Shown: positions 35,726 to 45,425, counted from the stretch's first letter. The stretch is DNA of 64,000 nucleotides from Clostridiales bacterium (GCA_023663185.1 JAMPHY010000004.1:141803-205802); one strand, 5' to 3'. The notes: generated from the sequence alone by a model not told the origin. Translations and numbers: made by a program.

Positions 35726-37597
35726 ATGGAAGAACAAAACAAAGATATTATACCGGAAGGACAGACTCAGAATGAAACGCCGCAGGAAGACCAACCCGTA
35801 GTTGAAAATTCGATTTACACTACGCCGGACGTCTATCAGTCACAGACGTCGCAGGACGTTTATAAAGCCTCTGCCACGGAAGAGGACTATCAAAGTATGC
35901 TTGGGGTATTTTCCGGCGGACAGTTAGGAAACGCCGCAGAAGAACAAACCGCGCCGCAGGCTGATAATGTAGTGTATGATAATAACCAGTACCAGTACGG
36001 GAATAATACATACGGAAATAATGCTGATGGAGTGAACCAGTACCAGTATGGAAGTAATCAGTACGGAAGTAATCAGTACGGGAATAATCAGTATGTAAAC
36101 AGTGCTGACGGAACAAATCAATATCAATACGGAAATAATCAGGCTGGAAGCAATACTGACGAAGCAAATCAATATCAATACGGAAATAATCAGGCTGGAA
36201 GCAATACTGACGAAGCAAATCAATATCAATACGGAAATAATCAATATGTAAACAATGCTGATGGAACAAATCAGTACCAATACGGAAGTAGCCAGTACGG
36301 GAATAATCAGTATGTAAACAGTGCTGATGGAACAAATCAATATCAGTATGGAAGTAATCAATATGTGAATAATCAGGCTGGAAATAATGCTGATGGAACA
36401 AATCAGTACCAATGCGGAAGTAGCCAGTACGGAAATAATCAATATGTAAATAATGCTGAGGGAGCAAATCAATATCAGTATGGAAGTAATCAGTATGTAA
36501 ACAATCAAGCTGGAAACCAATACCAGTACGGAAACAATCAGACTGGAAACCAATACCTGTATGGAAATACTCAAACTGGAAACCAGTACCAGTATGGAAA
36601 CAATCAAACTGGAAATCCATACCAATACGGTAATCAATATGGCTATAACCCCAACGGTTATAATCCGTACAGCCCATATGCGACGCCGCCGAAAAAGAAA
36701 AGTAACGGCGTGATTATCGGTGTTGTAATTGCGGGCGTGTTTATCTTTTTGATTGCACTTTTGGCAATAGTCTATAATGCCTTTAAATCAATTTATGATA
36801 CGGCATCAACTACTGCTGACGATTATAGCCTGACCTCTGGTTTTATAGGCGGTGGCGCTGATGATGACAGAAGCAGTACGAGTGGCAGAGACAGCCGCGA
36901 TGATGACGATAATGACTATAAAGATGATGATTACGATAGCGACTATGATGATGATGAATATTATGAATTTCATGACGACCTAAAGAATAATCTCTCGTAT
37001 TCTATTGAATGGGATTATTTTGAGTATGAGCTTGATGATGAAGATGTATCAATTTATGTGGATTATCCGGTTATCGTCGGGGACGACGTACCGAACCTTG
37101 ATAAGCTGAACGCCCGTATCGAAAGAGAGGCAACGAGTTTTCAGGATTATTATGAAGATATGTATTCAAAGTATATGGACGAGGACGGCAATTCTTATTT
37201 CTATGTAAATGCTACCGGTTATGTGACATATATGAGCGAGAGTGTTTTGAGTATTGCTTTTCAGGAAGAGACTCAATCCAACTACTTTGGAGCTGTATAT
37301 GTCTACTGTATCAATATTGATATGAATAGCGGTGTAATTATGGAGAATACAGATATTCTTGAAGTAGACGACGATTTTTCCGTGGATTTTAGAAAAAGAA
37401 GCGAGAAGCAGAACGGCGTTAGCGACTCATTGGACAGCATGAGCGACCAAGAAATTACGAAGCTGCTTAAATCAGAAGATAATCTTATTATCTTCTACAC
37501 GCCGCAGGGTATGGAAATCGGCGTAAATTACGGAGACGGCTACGGCTGGATAACAGTTACATACCATGATTATAAGAAGTATTTGAAGGTGTTCTAA
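35726..37597 (+). CDS. Membrane protein with Gln/Asn/Tyr repeat N-terminus and DUF3298/RsiV-like outer domain
   Basis: A 623-residue protein of unknown function. Residues 1-85 are acidic. About 90-305 are a low-complexity repeat of NNQYQYGNNQ-type units rich in Asn, Gln, Tyr and Gly, prion-like in composition. A transmembrane helix lies at about 328-352 (GVIIGVVIAGVFIFLIALLA), preceded by PPKKKS, so the repeat should lie in the cytoplasm and the rest outside. An Asp-rich spacer (about 380-420) leads to a globular outer domain that resembles the DUF3298/DUF4163 domain of RsiV and PdaC (inference from the NLDKLNARIERE and closing YHDYKKYLKVF patterns). It is the first gene after cinA and ends at a strong bidirectional terminator. 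Confidence 0.72.
   Translation: MEEQNKDIIPEGQTQNETPQEDQPVVENSIYTTPDVYQSQTSQDVYKASATEEDYQSMLGVFSGGQLGNAAEEQTAPQADNVVYDNNQYQYGNNTYGNNADGVNQYQYGSNQYGSNQYGNNQYVNSADGTNQYQYGNNQAGSNTDEANQYQYGNNQAGSNTDEANQYQYGNNQYVNNADGTNQYQYGSSQYGNNQYVNSADGTNQYQYGSNQYVNNQAGNNADGTNQYQCGSSQYGNNQYVNNAEGANQYQYGSNQYVNNQAGNQYQYGNNQTGNQYLYGNTQTGNQYQYGNNQTGNPYQYGNQYGYNPNGYNPYSPYATPPKKKSNGVIIGVVIAGVFIFLIALLAIVYNAFKSIYDTASTTADDYSLTSGFIGGGADDDRSSTSGRDSRDDDDNDYKDDDYDSDYDDDEYYEFHDDLKNNLSYSIEWDYFEYELDDEDVSIYVDYPVIVGDDVPNLDKLNARIEREATSFQDYYEDMYSKYMDEDGNSYFYVNATGYVTYMSESVLSIAFQEETQSNYFGAVYVYCINIDMNSGVIMENTDILEVDDDFSVDFRKRSEKQNGVSDSLDSMSDQEITKLLKSEDNLIIFYTPQGMEIGVNYGDGYGWITVTYHDYKKYLKVF
36010..36640 (+). repeat. Tandem DNA repeat coding Asn/Gln/Tyr-rich units
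   Basis: Repeats of about 18-60 bases built from aatcagtaccagtatgga and aataatcaggctggaa-type words. One 60-base unit (at 36121-36180) is repeated almost exactly at 36181-36240. Copy number is likely to vary between strains. Confidence 0.85.
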
Positions 37598-37645
37598 AGT
37601 GCGGAAAATATAACAGACAGCTACAAAACTTTATTAGAATAGTCA

Positions 37646-37730
37646 GAGTTTAGGTAAAATAAGCAGAAACAGGACGACTTACCGCTTTTCAGGCATGGAG
37701 TCCTGTTTTTTTAATTTTGCCTAAACTCGC
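37646..37730. terminator. Bidirectional terminator between convergent genes
   Basis: AAACAGGAC (37667-37675) and GTCCTGTTT (37700-37708) form a perfect 9-bp stem followed by a T run. An outer pair, GAGTTTAGGTAAAAT with ATTTTGCCTAAACTC, extends the dyad. It separates the repeat-protein gene from the convergent ABC permease gene. Confidence 0.88.
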
Positions 37731-37740
37731 AGCGTAACTA

Positions 37741-38532
37741 TTACGCTATATCCTTCCCCTCATACCTAACAAACGCCGCCGTAATTCCTGCCACTGTGAT
37801 AATAAGCCCTACAGCAAGATATTTCATTTCGATACTGCCGTCAGTGATAATCTTCGCGCTGTCGGTATATCCGAATGGCGTAATATATTTAAGAAATGCC
37901 GCGTTTTCGCTTAAGTTTGAGATAATATTCATAAAATAGAATGCAGCGGCAAGACCGAGTCCAAGTCCTGCCGGCGAGCCGTTGCTGCCGATAAAGGCGG
38001 ATATGCCGAAGCAGACAGCCGCAGTTTCAAGCTGCATGATGAAATATACCGCAAACATCATTGCCATTGGCTTTATCTCAGGGGATTCGCCAATAATAAC
38101 TGTGGATATAGCGGTAATACATATCGAGGCGGCATTTAAAATAAGAATTTGTACAAATACCGAAATAAGTTTCTGGCAGACGATATTTACATGGCTTATG
38201 GGGTGAGTTAGAAGAAACTCTGCGGTATGCTCCTTTTCTTCTTTTGCCAGCGCCATGATGCTTATAAGTGCCGCAAAAAACGCTCCGCCAAGCCCTAAGA
38301 CATTGCCGCATTCCACGCCGAAAAAGCCCGTAAATTCACCGAAATTAATCTTATCCATGCCAAACGCCGCCGAGAAACCGCCCATATTGGAAAAAGCGAC
38401 GCCGATTTCGCCCATCTGTCCTGACATTTCAGGGTAGATAATGATACATATGCCAAGCATAAAGGCGATAACGCCTGTCCATATGGCAAGTGAAATTCTG
38501 TTCTGTTTTATTTCATGTTTAAGAATTGTCAT
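37741..38532 (-). CDS. ABC-2 type transporter permease
   Basis: A 263-residue membrane protein with six hydrophobic helices. It starts MTILKHEIKQNRISLAIW and has an EKEEKEHTAEFLLTHPIS loop typical of ABC-2 exporters such as bacteriocin or drug efflux permeases. Its start overlaps the end of the ATPase gene by 14 bases, so the two form one exporter. The substrate is unknown. Confidence 0.88.
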   Translation of the reverse strand: MTILKHEIKQNRISLAIWTGVIAFMLGICIIIYPEMSGQMGEIGVAFSNMGGFSAAFGMDKINFGEFTGFFGVECGNVLGLGGAFFAALISIMALAKEEKEHTAEFLLTHPISHVNIVCQKLISVFVQILILNAASICITAISTVIIGESPEIKPMAMMFAVYFIMQLETAAVCFGISAFIGSNGSPAGLGLGLAAAFYFMNIISNLSENAAFLKYITPFGYTDSAKIITDGSIEMKYLAVGLIITVAGITAAFVRYEGKDIA

Positions 38533-39403
38533 CGTTTTTCTCCTTATAATAGTGCATAATGATTTCTTCCAAATCCGGCTCGCTGATAGTTACATCGGTT
38601 AAAGGCGTCAGTGCCAGCGCATTCATTAAAGTCTTAGGTTCGCCGCTGTATATGAAGCTTACGGTATCGCTGTCGATTTTGACATTGCGGATATTGTTTA
38701 AGTTAGGCGGCGTTGATACTCCCGAAATCGTAACATTTTTGGCGTTAGTGTGCGTCAGGTTTTCAATCCGCTCGCAAAGCAGCAGTTTTCCGGCTCTGAT
38801 AATGGCGGCGTGCCTGCAGTATTTCTGTATTTCTGAGAGGATATGCGAGGATAAGAAAATCGTCGCACCTTGCGCATTTATCTCAGTTAATATTGCAAAA
38901 AATTCCCGCTGTATAATGGGGTCAAGTCCGCTTGTCGGCTCATCGAGAATGCAGAGCTTCGGCTCATGCTGCAATGCGCAGACGATAGAGACTTTTTTGC
39001 GGTTGCCAAGTGAAAGCTCGGATATTTTTTTATTTGTATCAAGCTCCAATCTGTCGCAGAGGGCGGCGGCTTTAGCCGCACAGTCGCGTTTTCTTAATTC
39101 GGCTGAATACTTTATTATGTCGCGGACTTTCATATTGGCATAAAAATTTGCTTCCGAGGGCATGTATCCTATATCGGCAAGCTGTTCTTTGTGGTTCTTG
39201 CGGATATCTTTTCCGAATATGCTGGCGCTGCCGTCAGTCGGCGCAATAAGTCCAAGCAGGGTACGGATAGTTGTGCTTTTGCCGGCGCCGTTAGGTCCGA
39301 TAAAGCCGAAGAAATCGCATTCTTGAATGTTTAAGCTTAAGTCCGTAACGCCCCTTGATTTGCCGTAAAATTTAGTAAGGTGGTTTATTTCAACAGCGTT
39401 CAT
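38519..39403 (-). CDS. ABC transporter ATP-binding protein
   Basis: A 294-residue ATPase. Walker A is GPNGAGKSTT (about residues 35-44) and Walker B is LCILDEPTSGLDP. The signature is ELSLGNRKK rather than LSGGQ, as often seen in ABC-2 exporters. A His switch follows in SSHILSE. It pairs with the overlapping permease gene. A TetR-type regulator in the same direction lies 77 bases upstream, suggesting ligand-controlled efflux. Confidence 0.92.
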   Translation of the reverse strand: MNAVEINHLTKFYGKSRGVTDLSLNIQECDFFGFIGPNGAGKSTTIRTLLGLIAPTDGSASIFGKDIRKNHKEQLADIGYMPSEANFYANMKVRDIIKYSAELRKRDCAAKAAALCDRLELDTNKKISELSLGNRKKVSIVCALQHEPKLCILDEPTSGLDPIIQREFFAILTEINAQGATIFLSSHILSEIQKYCRHAAIIRAGKLLLCERIENLTHTNAKNVTISGVSTPPNLNNIRNVKIDSDTVSFIYSGEPKTLMNALALTPLTDVTISEPDLEEIIMHYYKEKNDDNS

Positions 39404-39480
39404 TAATAATTTACTCCTTTCTCAGCCGTGTAGCGACCCAATCTGTCTAAGCCTATCTACATGTTCACTAATAACTTTGT

Positions 39481-40107
39481 TCATTTCTCAGCCTGCGGAT
39501 TTATCAGATAGATTTTTTTCCAGAACTTCAACATTTCTTCAAAATCCTGTTCCAGTCTCCCGGCGTCAAGCTCGCTGCCGCGCTGGTATATCTCCCACAG
39601 ATAGCCTTCCGAGGCAAGATACATTTCCTTATACATATACCCTAAATCAAGTCCCGGCACAAAGGCGGCGGTATCGACTTTGGCAAGGGCGTCATATGCT
39701 TTTATATGGAAATAGTTCTGGTAGCTTTCCTGTATCTCGCGGTTGACTTCGGCGTCTTTTTCATAAAACGCCTTGATGACAAACGCCGTCATATCGGGCT
39801 GGTTTTTCATCAGATAAATTTTTGCCCGCATTCCGCGCTCCATCATTTCAAAAAGGTCGTCCGGCTCGTAACAGCCGTACTTTGTAAGATATTCCATAGT
39901 AATCTTACAAGCCCTGTCCCATAGAAAAAGATACAGTTCCTTTTTATTGTGAAAATAGTGGAACAACAGCGACTTGCTTATGCCTGCGCAGGAGGCTATT
40001 TCGTTCATCGGACTCTTTTTATAGGAATTTTGCGAAAATACTCTGTATCCTGCGTTTATAATTTTCTGCTGTTTCTCTTTCGGCAGAGAATAGAATTTTT
40101 CGTTCAT
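39481..40107 (-). CDS. TetR/AcrR-family transcriptional regulator
   Basis: A 208-residue regulator. The N-terminal helix-turn-helix is clear (PMNEIASCAGISKSLLFHYFHNKKELYLFLWD, residues about 33-64, quoted in parts as MNEIASCAGIS and LFHYFHNKKEL). The helical C-terminal part should bind an inducer. It is the first gene of a probable tetR-ATPase-permease operon on the minus strand, with GGAGAA upstream of its start, and probably represses that operon. Confidence 0.9.
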   Translation of the reverse strand: MNEKFYSLPKEKQQKIINAGYRVFSQNSYKKSPMNEIASCAGISKSLLFHYFHNKKELYLFLWDRACKITMEYLTKYGCYEPDDLFEMMERGMRAKIYLMKNQPDMTAFVIKAFYEKDAEVNREIQESYQNYFHIKAYDALAKVDTAAFVPGLDLGYMYKEMYLASEGYLWEIYQRGSELDAGRLEQDFEEMLKFWKKIYLINPQAEK

Positions 40108-40187
40108 TACTTCTCCTTTGTCGGTTAATTTATTCTATTATAAATCCGTTGACCGTTTTTGAGAAGGGGGTTGCGGGCTGAATTGTT

Positions 40188-40361
40188 ATGAGAGATTTTC
40201 AGATTTTCGGGAAAGTAAAAATTGTTATTGCTTTTTTGCTCGCACCTGTGATAGGATATATGGGAGTAATAATATCGGAGCCGGTCGTGTGGGTGGTGAT
40301 GGTGCTGCCTCTGCTTGTGAATATGCTTAAGAACCCCATTTTCAAGCAGACACGCGAGTAG
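40188..40361 (+). CDS. Small hydrophobic protein (57 residues), hypothetical
   Basis: An open frame from ATG 40188, reading MRDFQIFGKVKIVIAFLLAP and then a second hydrophobic stretch around EPVVWVVMVLPLLV, ending KQTRE. It would be a small membrane protein with one or two helices. The only purine-rich site (AAGGGGG, 40164-40170) lies about 18 bases upstream, which is too far for efficient initiation. I do not recognise the protein. It lies in the divergent gap between tetR and recA. Confidence 0.4.
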   Translation: MRDFQIFGKVKIVIAFLLAPVIGYMGVIISEPVVWVVMVLPLLVNMLKNPIFKQTRE

Positions 40362-40500
40362 GTTTACATAACTCATTCTGCTTTGCATATCCGGCGTTTC
40401 GCCAAAAATTCAAAGCAAAAGTTAAAATTATATGGGAAAGGAGGTATAAAGGGTTGTTTATTGGACTTTAAAAGATGTAAAATAAATAAAAAAGTAAATG

Positions 40501-40555
40501 TTGACAAAATCGAACATTTGTTTTATTCTATATAATAAGCAAGAACAAATGTTCT
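40501..40555 (+). promoter_or_regulatory. recA promoter with two LexA (SOS) boxes
   Basis: TTGACA (40501-40506) and TATTCT (40524-40529) are 17 bases apart. CGAACATTTGTTTT (40511-40524), fitting the Gram-positive LexA box CGAACRNRYGTTYC, fills the spacer. A second, perfectly palindromic box, AGAACAAATGTTCT (40542-40555), lies just downstream. Double occupancy by LexA would block RNA polymerase until DNA damage. Confidence 0.88.
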
Positions 40556-40576
40556 ACCACAAAAGGAGATTGAACG

Positions 40577-41662
40577 ATGGAAAAAGAAGAAAAATTAAAA
40601 GCATTGGACGCGGCAATAGGGCAGATAGAGAGACAGTTTGGTAAGGGCGCAATTATGAAGTTGGGCGATCCTTCGGTACAGATGAATGTCGAGACGATTC
40701 CCACAGGCTCGTTAAGTCTGGATATTGCGCTGGGTTTGGGCGGAATCCCGAAGGGAAGAATTGTAGAGATATACGGTCCTGAATCCAGTGGTAAGACTAC
40801 TGTAACCCTGCATATGATTGCGGAAGTACAGAAGAGAGGCGGAATAGCGGGCTTCATTGACGCAGAGCATGCGCTGGATCCTGTATATGCCAAGAACATA
40901 GGCGTTGACGTAGATAACTTATATATTTCGCAGCCGGATAACGGAGAACAGGCATTGGAAATCACAGAGACGATGGTGCGCTCAGGCGCAATAGACATAG
41001 TAGTTGTAGACTCCGTAGCCGCACTTGTACCGAAGGCGGAAATAGACGGAGATATGGGAGATGCGCATGTAGGTCTTCAGGCAAGGCTGATGTCGCAGGC
41101 GCTTCGTAAGCTGACGGGCGTAATAAGTAAGTCCAACTGCACCGTGGTATTTATCAACCAGCTTCGTGAAAAAGTCGGTATTATGTTCGGCAATCCTGAA
41201 ACTACTACAGGCGGACGCGCGCTTAAGTTCTATTCGTCCGTCAGACTGGACGTAAGAAGAATCGAGTCCATCAAGCAGGGCGGAGAAGTAATAGGCAACA
41301 GGACGAGGGTAAAAGTAGTTAAGAATAAAATAGCGCCGCCGTTTAAGGAAGCGGAGTTTGATATTATGTTCGGCGAGGGTATTTCCACGATAGGAGATAT
41401 TCTGGATTTAGCTGCCGATAACGGAATTATTAATAAGAGTGGCGCATGGTACGCTTACGAAGGTAATAAAATCGGACAGGGCAGGGAGAATGCGAAGCAG
41501 TATCTTAAAGATAATCCCGCAGTCTGCAGTGAAGTGGAGCAAAAGGTAAGGGAATTATTCAACCTTGATGTTGCTATTAAGGATAATAATGATAAAGCGT
41601 CAAGCGAAAAGGCGCCTAAAGAGAAGCCGTCTAAAGAAAAGGCAGCGGAAGAAAACATCTAA
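40577..41662 (+). CDS. recA: Recombinase RecA
   Basis: RecA forms filaments on single-stranded DNA for strand exchange and triggers LexA self-cleavage. The 361-residue protein shows Walker [10 protein letters not shown] (about 66-74), the IDAEHALDP and VVVDSVAAL strands, loop L1/L2 residues around [15 protein letters not shown] and the KNKIAPPFK block. The C-terminal 25 residues are a Lys/Glu repeat tail ([19 protein letters not shown]). ATG has AAAGGAG at 40562-40568. recX follows 61 bases downstream. Confidence 0.97.
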   Translation: MEKEEKLKALDAAIGQIERQFGKGAIMKLGDPSVQMNVETIPTGSLSLDIALGLGGIPKGRIVEIYGPESSGKTTVTLHMIAEVQKRGGIAGFIDAEHALDPVYAKNIGVDVDNLYISQPDNGEQALEITETMVRSGAIDIVVVDSVAALVPKAEIDGDMGDAHVGLQARLMSQALRKLTGVISKSNCTVVFINQLREKVGIMFGNPETTTGGRALKFYSSVRLDVRRIESIKQGGEVIGNRTRVKVVKNKIAPPFKEAEFDIMFGEGISTIGDILDLAADNGIINKSGAWYAYEGNKIGQGRENAKQYLKDNPAVCSEVEQKVRELFNLDVAIKDNNDKASSEKAPKEKPSKEKAAEENI

Positions 41663-41723
41663 AGAAAAGATGGCAGAATAAAGCATGACAGAATAAAATA
41701 TTTAACGGAGAAATTCTCAAAAT

Positions 41724-42341
41724 ATGACAGTAACGGATATAACGCCTATTACAAAATCAAGATATAAGGTTGTTTTAGACGAAGGACCTGCTTTTGTATT
41801 ATATAAGGGTGAATTAAGCCGCCTTCATATACGGAAGGACGAGGAAATTACACAAGACGCTTATACAAGTATATTTAATGAAATTCTGCCTAAGCGGGCT
41901 AAATTAAGAAGCATGAATCTGCTTCAATCCAAAAATTATACCCGCAAACAGCTTGAGGATAAGCTTAAGCAGGGCGGATATCCGGAAGATATCGTTGCAG
42001 AAGCGCTTGCCTATGTGGAATCCTACGGCTATATCGATGATGAAAGATATGTGAGGGATTTTATTGAATATAATATGAGCAGCAAAAGCAGAATGAGGAT
42101 AGAAAACGACCTTATGCGTAAGGGGATAGGCAAGGAGTTGATTGCTAAAATATTTGCCAAGTTAAAAGAAGACGGAGAAGAGATTGATGAAATTGGCATG
42201 ATACATAAGCTTCTTATTAAAAAAAATTATCATGTGGATTCGGCTACTATTGAAGAAAAACGTAAGATGTACGCCTTTTTGCTGCGCAGGGGATTTCGTT
42301 CCGATGTAATCGGCAGAGCACTTCTGCTTGACATAACATAA
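41724..42341 (+). CDS. recX: Regulatory protein RecX
   Basis: RecX modulates RecA filaments. The 205-residue protein contains three RecX helix repeats, with SYGYIDDERYVRDFIEYN as the family signature and KGIGKELI following. Its position directly behind recA supports the call and implies SOS co-regulation. AACGGAGAAA lies upstream of the ATG. Confidence 0.92.
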   Translation: MTVTDITPITKSRYKVVLDEGPAFVLYKGELSRLHIRKDEEITQDAYTSIFNEILPKRAKLRSMNLLQSKNYTRKQLEDKLKQGGYPEDIVAEALAYVESYGYIDDERYVRDFIEYNMSSKSRMRIENDLMRKGIGKELIAKIFAKLKEDGEEIDEIGMIHKLLIKKNYHVDSATIEEKRKMYAFLLRRGFRSDVIGRALLLDIT

Positions 42342-42352
42342 TTTTAGTTGTA

Positions 42353-42395
42353 GAATTAGTATGTTGTATTTTTGATTACTAATTCCACAGGAATT
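42353..42395 (+). promoter_or_regulatory. Two competing hairpins in the rny leader
   Basis: GAATTAGTA (42353-42361) pairs with TACTAATTC (42377-42385). AATTCC (42381-42386) can alternatively pair with GGAATT (42390-42395). The two stems share bases and exclude each other, a layout seen in attenuators and RNA switches. They lie 45-87 bases before the rny start. Confidence 0.45.
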
Positions 42396-42439
42396 ATTGA
42401 TATGTACAATGAAAACTAAATAAGGAGGTGCTCCTGTAA

Positions 42440-43993
42440 ATGCAATGGGTATGGATAGTAGCAGCAATAGTCATTACGCTGGTTGTATCGATTCCGGTTA
42501 CTGCAGTTATAGCGACTAACTATCATAAGAAGATAGTTGAAGCTAAATTGGGGAATGCGGACGAGAAAGCAAGAAAGATTATTGATGAAGCTCTTAAAAC
42601 CGCCGAGACCAAGAAGCATGAAGCGCTGCTTGAGGCAAAAGAAGAGACAATCCGCTCTAAGAGTGAATTGGACAAGGAAATCAAGGAACGTCGTGCAGAA
42701 GCTCAAAGATATGAGCGCAGGGTTCAGCAGAAGGAAGAGAACATTGATAAAAAAGCTGATGCTATTGAGAGAAAGGAAGCGAGTTTGATTGCAAAAGAGG
42801 AATCTCTTGCAAAGCAGCGCGAAGAAATCTCAAAACTTAATGAGCAAAGATTACAGGAACTGGAACGAATCTCAGGTCTTACCTCCGAACAAGCAAAAGA
42901 TTATTTATTGAAAATTGTTGAAGATGAAGTAAAACATGAAACTGCTGTAATGATTAAAGAAATGGAGAGCAGGGCGAAGGAAGAGGCAGATAAGAAGGCA
43001 AAGGAATATGTAGTGACGGCGATTCAGAAATGCGCCGCAGACCATGTTTCCGAGACGACGATATCTGTTGTTCAGCTCCCCAATGACGAAATGAAGGGAA
43101 GGATTATCGGTAGAGAGGGGCGTAACATTAGAACCCTCGAAACCATGACCGGCGTTGATTTGATTATTGACGATACTCCCGAAGCCGTTATTTTATCAGG
43201 TTTTGATCCTATTCGTCGTGAAGTCGCAAGAATTGCGCTTGAGAAGTTGATTGTAGACGGACGTATTCACCCGGCTAGAATCGAGGAAATGGTAGAAAAG
43301 GCGCAAAAAGAAGTTGAAGTAATGATAAAAGAAGAAGGTGAAGCCGCAACACTGGAAGTAGGCGTGCATGGCATTCACCCGGAACTTATCAGATTACTTG
43401 GAAAGATGAAGTTCAGAACCAGCTATGGTCAGAACGCATTAAAACATTCAATTGAGGTGGCACAGCTATCAGGTCTGCTTGCTGCAGAGCTTGGTTTAGA
43501 TGTGAGAATGGCGAAACGTGCCGGTCTGCTGCATGATATAGGTAAAGCGGTGGATCATGAAATGGAAGGTTCACATATTCAGTTGGGCGTTGACCTTTGT
43601 AGAAAATATAAAGAGTCACCGATTGTTATTAATGCAGTAGAGTCTCACCACGGTGACGTTGAACCTCAGACTTTGATTGCATGTCTGGTACAGGCAGCGG
43701 ATACTATTTCTGCGGCAAGACCGGGCGCAAGAAGGGAAACCTTAGAAACATATACAAGCAGGCTTAAACAATTAGAAGATATTACAAACAATTTCAAAGG
43801 CGTTGATAAATCTTTTGCTATTCAGGCTGGTAGAGAGATTCGTGTTATGGTAGTTCCGGAACAGATTACAGATTCCGATATGGTATTGCTTGCCAGAGAT
43901 ATTTCCAAGCAGATTGAAGCTGAACTGGAATATCCCGGTCAGATTAAGGTAAATGTAATCCGTGAGAGCCGAGTTATCGACTACGCTAAATAG
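42440..43993 (+). CDS. rny: Ribonuclease Y
   Basis: A membrane-anchored endoribonuclease that starts mRNA decay. The 517-residue protein has an N-terminal membrane helix (about 2-24), a long coiled coil (about 30-190), a KH domain with [15 protein letters not shown] (about 215-230), and an HD domain with [12 protein letters not shown] (about 363-374) holding the metal-binding His-Asp. AAGGAGGTG precedes the ATG. It closes the recA-recX-rny row and is followed by a clear terminator. Confidence 0.96.
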   Translation: MQWVWIVAAIVITLVVSIPVTAVIATNYHKKIVEAKLGNADEKARKIIDEALKTAETKKHEALLEAKEETIRSKSELDKEIKERRAEAQRYERRVQQKEENIDKKADAIERKEASLIAKEESLAKQREEISKLNEQRLQELERISGLTSEQAKDYLLKIVEDEVKHETAVMIKEMESRAKEEADKKAKEYVVTAIQKCAADHVSETTISVVQLPNDEMKGRIIGREGRNIRTLETMTGVDLIIDDTPEAVILSGFDPIRREVARIALEKLIVDGRIHPARIEEMVEKAQKEVEVMIKEEGEAATLEVGVHGIHPELIRLLGKMKFRTSYGQNALKHSIEVAQLSGLLAAELGLDVRMAKRAGLLHDIGKAVDHEMEGSHIQLGVDLCRKYKESPIVINAVESHHGDVEPQTLIACLVQAADTISAARPGARRETLETYTSRLKQLEDITNNFKGVDKSFAIQAGREIRVMVVPEQITDSDMVLLARDISKQIEAELEYPGQIKVNVIRESRVIDYAK

Positions 43994-43998
43994 TATTT

Positions 43999-44030
43999 AA
44001 AACTCTGTGGAGAAATCTGCAGAGTTTTTT
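43999..44030 (+). terminator. Rho-independent terminator after rny
   Basis: AAAACTCTG (43999-44007) pairs with CAGAGTTTT (44020-44028) and the T run continues to 44030. Confidence 0.9.
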
Positions 44031-44135
44031 AATGCTTTTTTTTCTTTTTACTTGTCTTTGCAATTATTATGTAGTAGAATAGTTGGCAGTGTATGATTGT
44101 ATACAATTATGCAGTACGACATGGAGGAGATAATT

Positions 44136-45416
44136 ATGAAACCTTATAAGGAAATGAGCAAAGAAGAGCTTATATCATTGAAAAATGAACTTGAGAAGGA
44201 ATTTGAAAAGGCTAAGAGCAAAGGGCTTAAGCTGGATATGTCCAGAGGAAAGCAGTCTACGGCGCAGCTTGATATGACAATGGGGATTGTAGATGTTTTT
44301 GACACAGACTCTAATCTTAAGACGGAAGATGGAGTAGATTGTAGGAATTATGGACTTATGGACGGCATTCCGGAAGCAAAGAAGCTGCTTGGAGATATGA
44401 TGGAAGTTCCTGCGCAGAATGTAGTTGTATTTGGAAATTCAAGCTTGAGTATTATGTACGATACAATATCACATGCTATGACGCATGGTATTATGGGCAG
44501 TACGCCGTGGAGTAAGCTGGATAAGCTGAAATTTTTATGTCCGGCTCCGGGATATGACAGGCATTTTAAGATTACGGAGTATTTCGGCATTGAGATGATT
44601 ACTATACCTATGACTGCGGAAGGTCCGGATATGGATTTAGTAGAAAAATATGTAAATGAAGACGAGACTGTTAAGGGAATTTGGTGTGTGCCTAAATATT
44701 CCAATCCGAGCGGCGTTTCATATTCAGATGAAACGGTAAAAAGATTTGCCGCTTTGAAGCCTGCAGCAAAGGATTTTAGGATAATCTGGGATAACGCATA
44801 TGCGGTTCACCATCTGTATCCGGATAAACAGGATAAAATCCTTGAGATTTTAAGCGAGTGTGAAAAAGCTGGAAATCCTGATATGGTGTTTGAGTTCTGC
44901 TCCACCTCAAAGGTAAGTTTTGCAGGCGGCGGAATTGCAGGACTGGCAGCGTCAGAGGCAAATCTTAAGTATGTAAGGGAGTCCATGACGGTGCGTACCA
45001 TAGGCTATGATAAGGTTAATCAGCTTCGCCATGTAAAATATTTTAAGGATATAGACGGACTGATGGCTCATATGCAGAAACACGCCGATATAATCAGACC
45101 TAAATTCGAGGCGGTATTGAGCGTTTTGGACAAAGAGCTTAATGGTCTTGAAATAGGCGAATGGACTAAGCCCATCGGCGGATATTTTATTTCGTTTGAC
45201 GCGCTTGAAGGCTGTGCGAAAGCAATAGTGGCAAAATGTAAAGAGGCGGGCGTGACGCTTACCGGGGCGGGTGCTACCTATCCTTATGGAAAAGATCCGA
45301 AAGACAGCAATATCCGTATCGCGCCTACTTTCCCTACGCCAGAGGAGATGGCGGCGGCTACAGATTTGTTCGTGCTTTGCGTTAAGCTGGTGAGTGTGGA
45401 GAAGTTGTTAGGGTAA
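44136..45416 (+). CDS. PLP-dependent aminotransferase (aspartate aminotransferase-like, fold type I)
   Basis: A 426-residue enzyme beginning MKPYKEMSKEELI. It shows MSRGKQSTAQLDM, YGLMDGIPEAK, the aromatic-side PAPGYDRHF, IWDNAYAVHHLY (Asp for the pyridine nitrogen) and CSTSKVSFAGGGI with the PLP-binding Lys. The pattern suits the subgroup of class I/II transferases annotated as aspartate aminotransferase in Clostridia (PF12897 type). Exact substrate is uncertain. Start ATG 44136 is set by GGAGGA; an ATG at 44097 would lie before that site. The NUDIX gene follows 9 bases later. Confidence 0.88.
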   Translation: MKPYKEMSKEELISLKNELEKEFEKAKSKGLKLDMSRGKQSTAQLDMTMGIVDVFDTDSNLKTEDGVDCRNYGLMDGIPEAKKLLGDMMEVPAQNVVVFGNSSLSIMYDTISHAMTHGIMGSTPWSKLDKLKFLCPAPGYDRHFKITEYFGIEMITIPMTAEGPDMDLVEKYVNEDETVKGIWCVPKYSNPSGVSYSDETVKRFAALKPAAKDFRIIWDNAYAVHHLYPDKQDKILEILSECEKAGNPDMVFEFCSTSKVSFAGGGIAGLAASEANLKYVRESMTVRTIGYDKVNQLRHVKYFKDIDGLMAHMQKHADIIRPKFEAVLSVLDKELNGLEIGEWTKPIGGYFISFDALEGCAKAIVAKCKEAGVTLTGAGATYPYGKDPKDSNIRIAPTFPTPEEMAAATDLFVLCVKLVSVEKLLG

Positions 45417-45425
45417 GGGGAGGAT

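Noticed and set aside
36010-36640. CRISPR or iteron array
   Set aside because: The repeats stay in one reading frame coding Asn/Gln/Tyr units; spacers are not unique sequence.
35820-36677. Long antisense open frame over the Asn/Gln/Tyr repeat
   Set aside because: It is a by-product of the repeat's codon pattern (Tyr/Asp/His-rich nonsense) and has no ribosome binding site.
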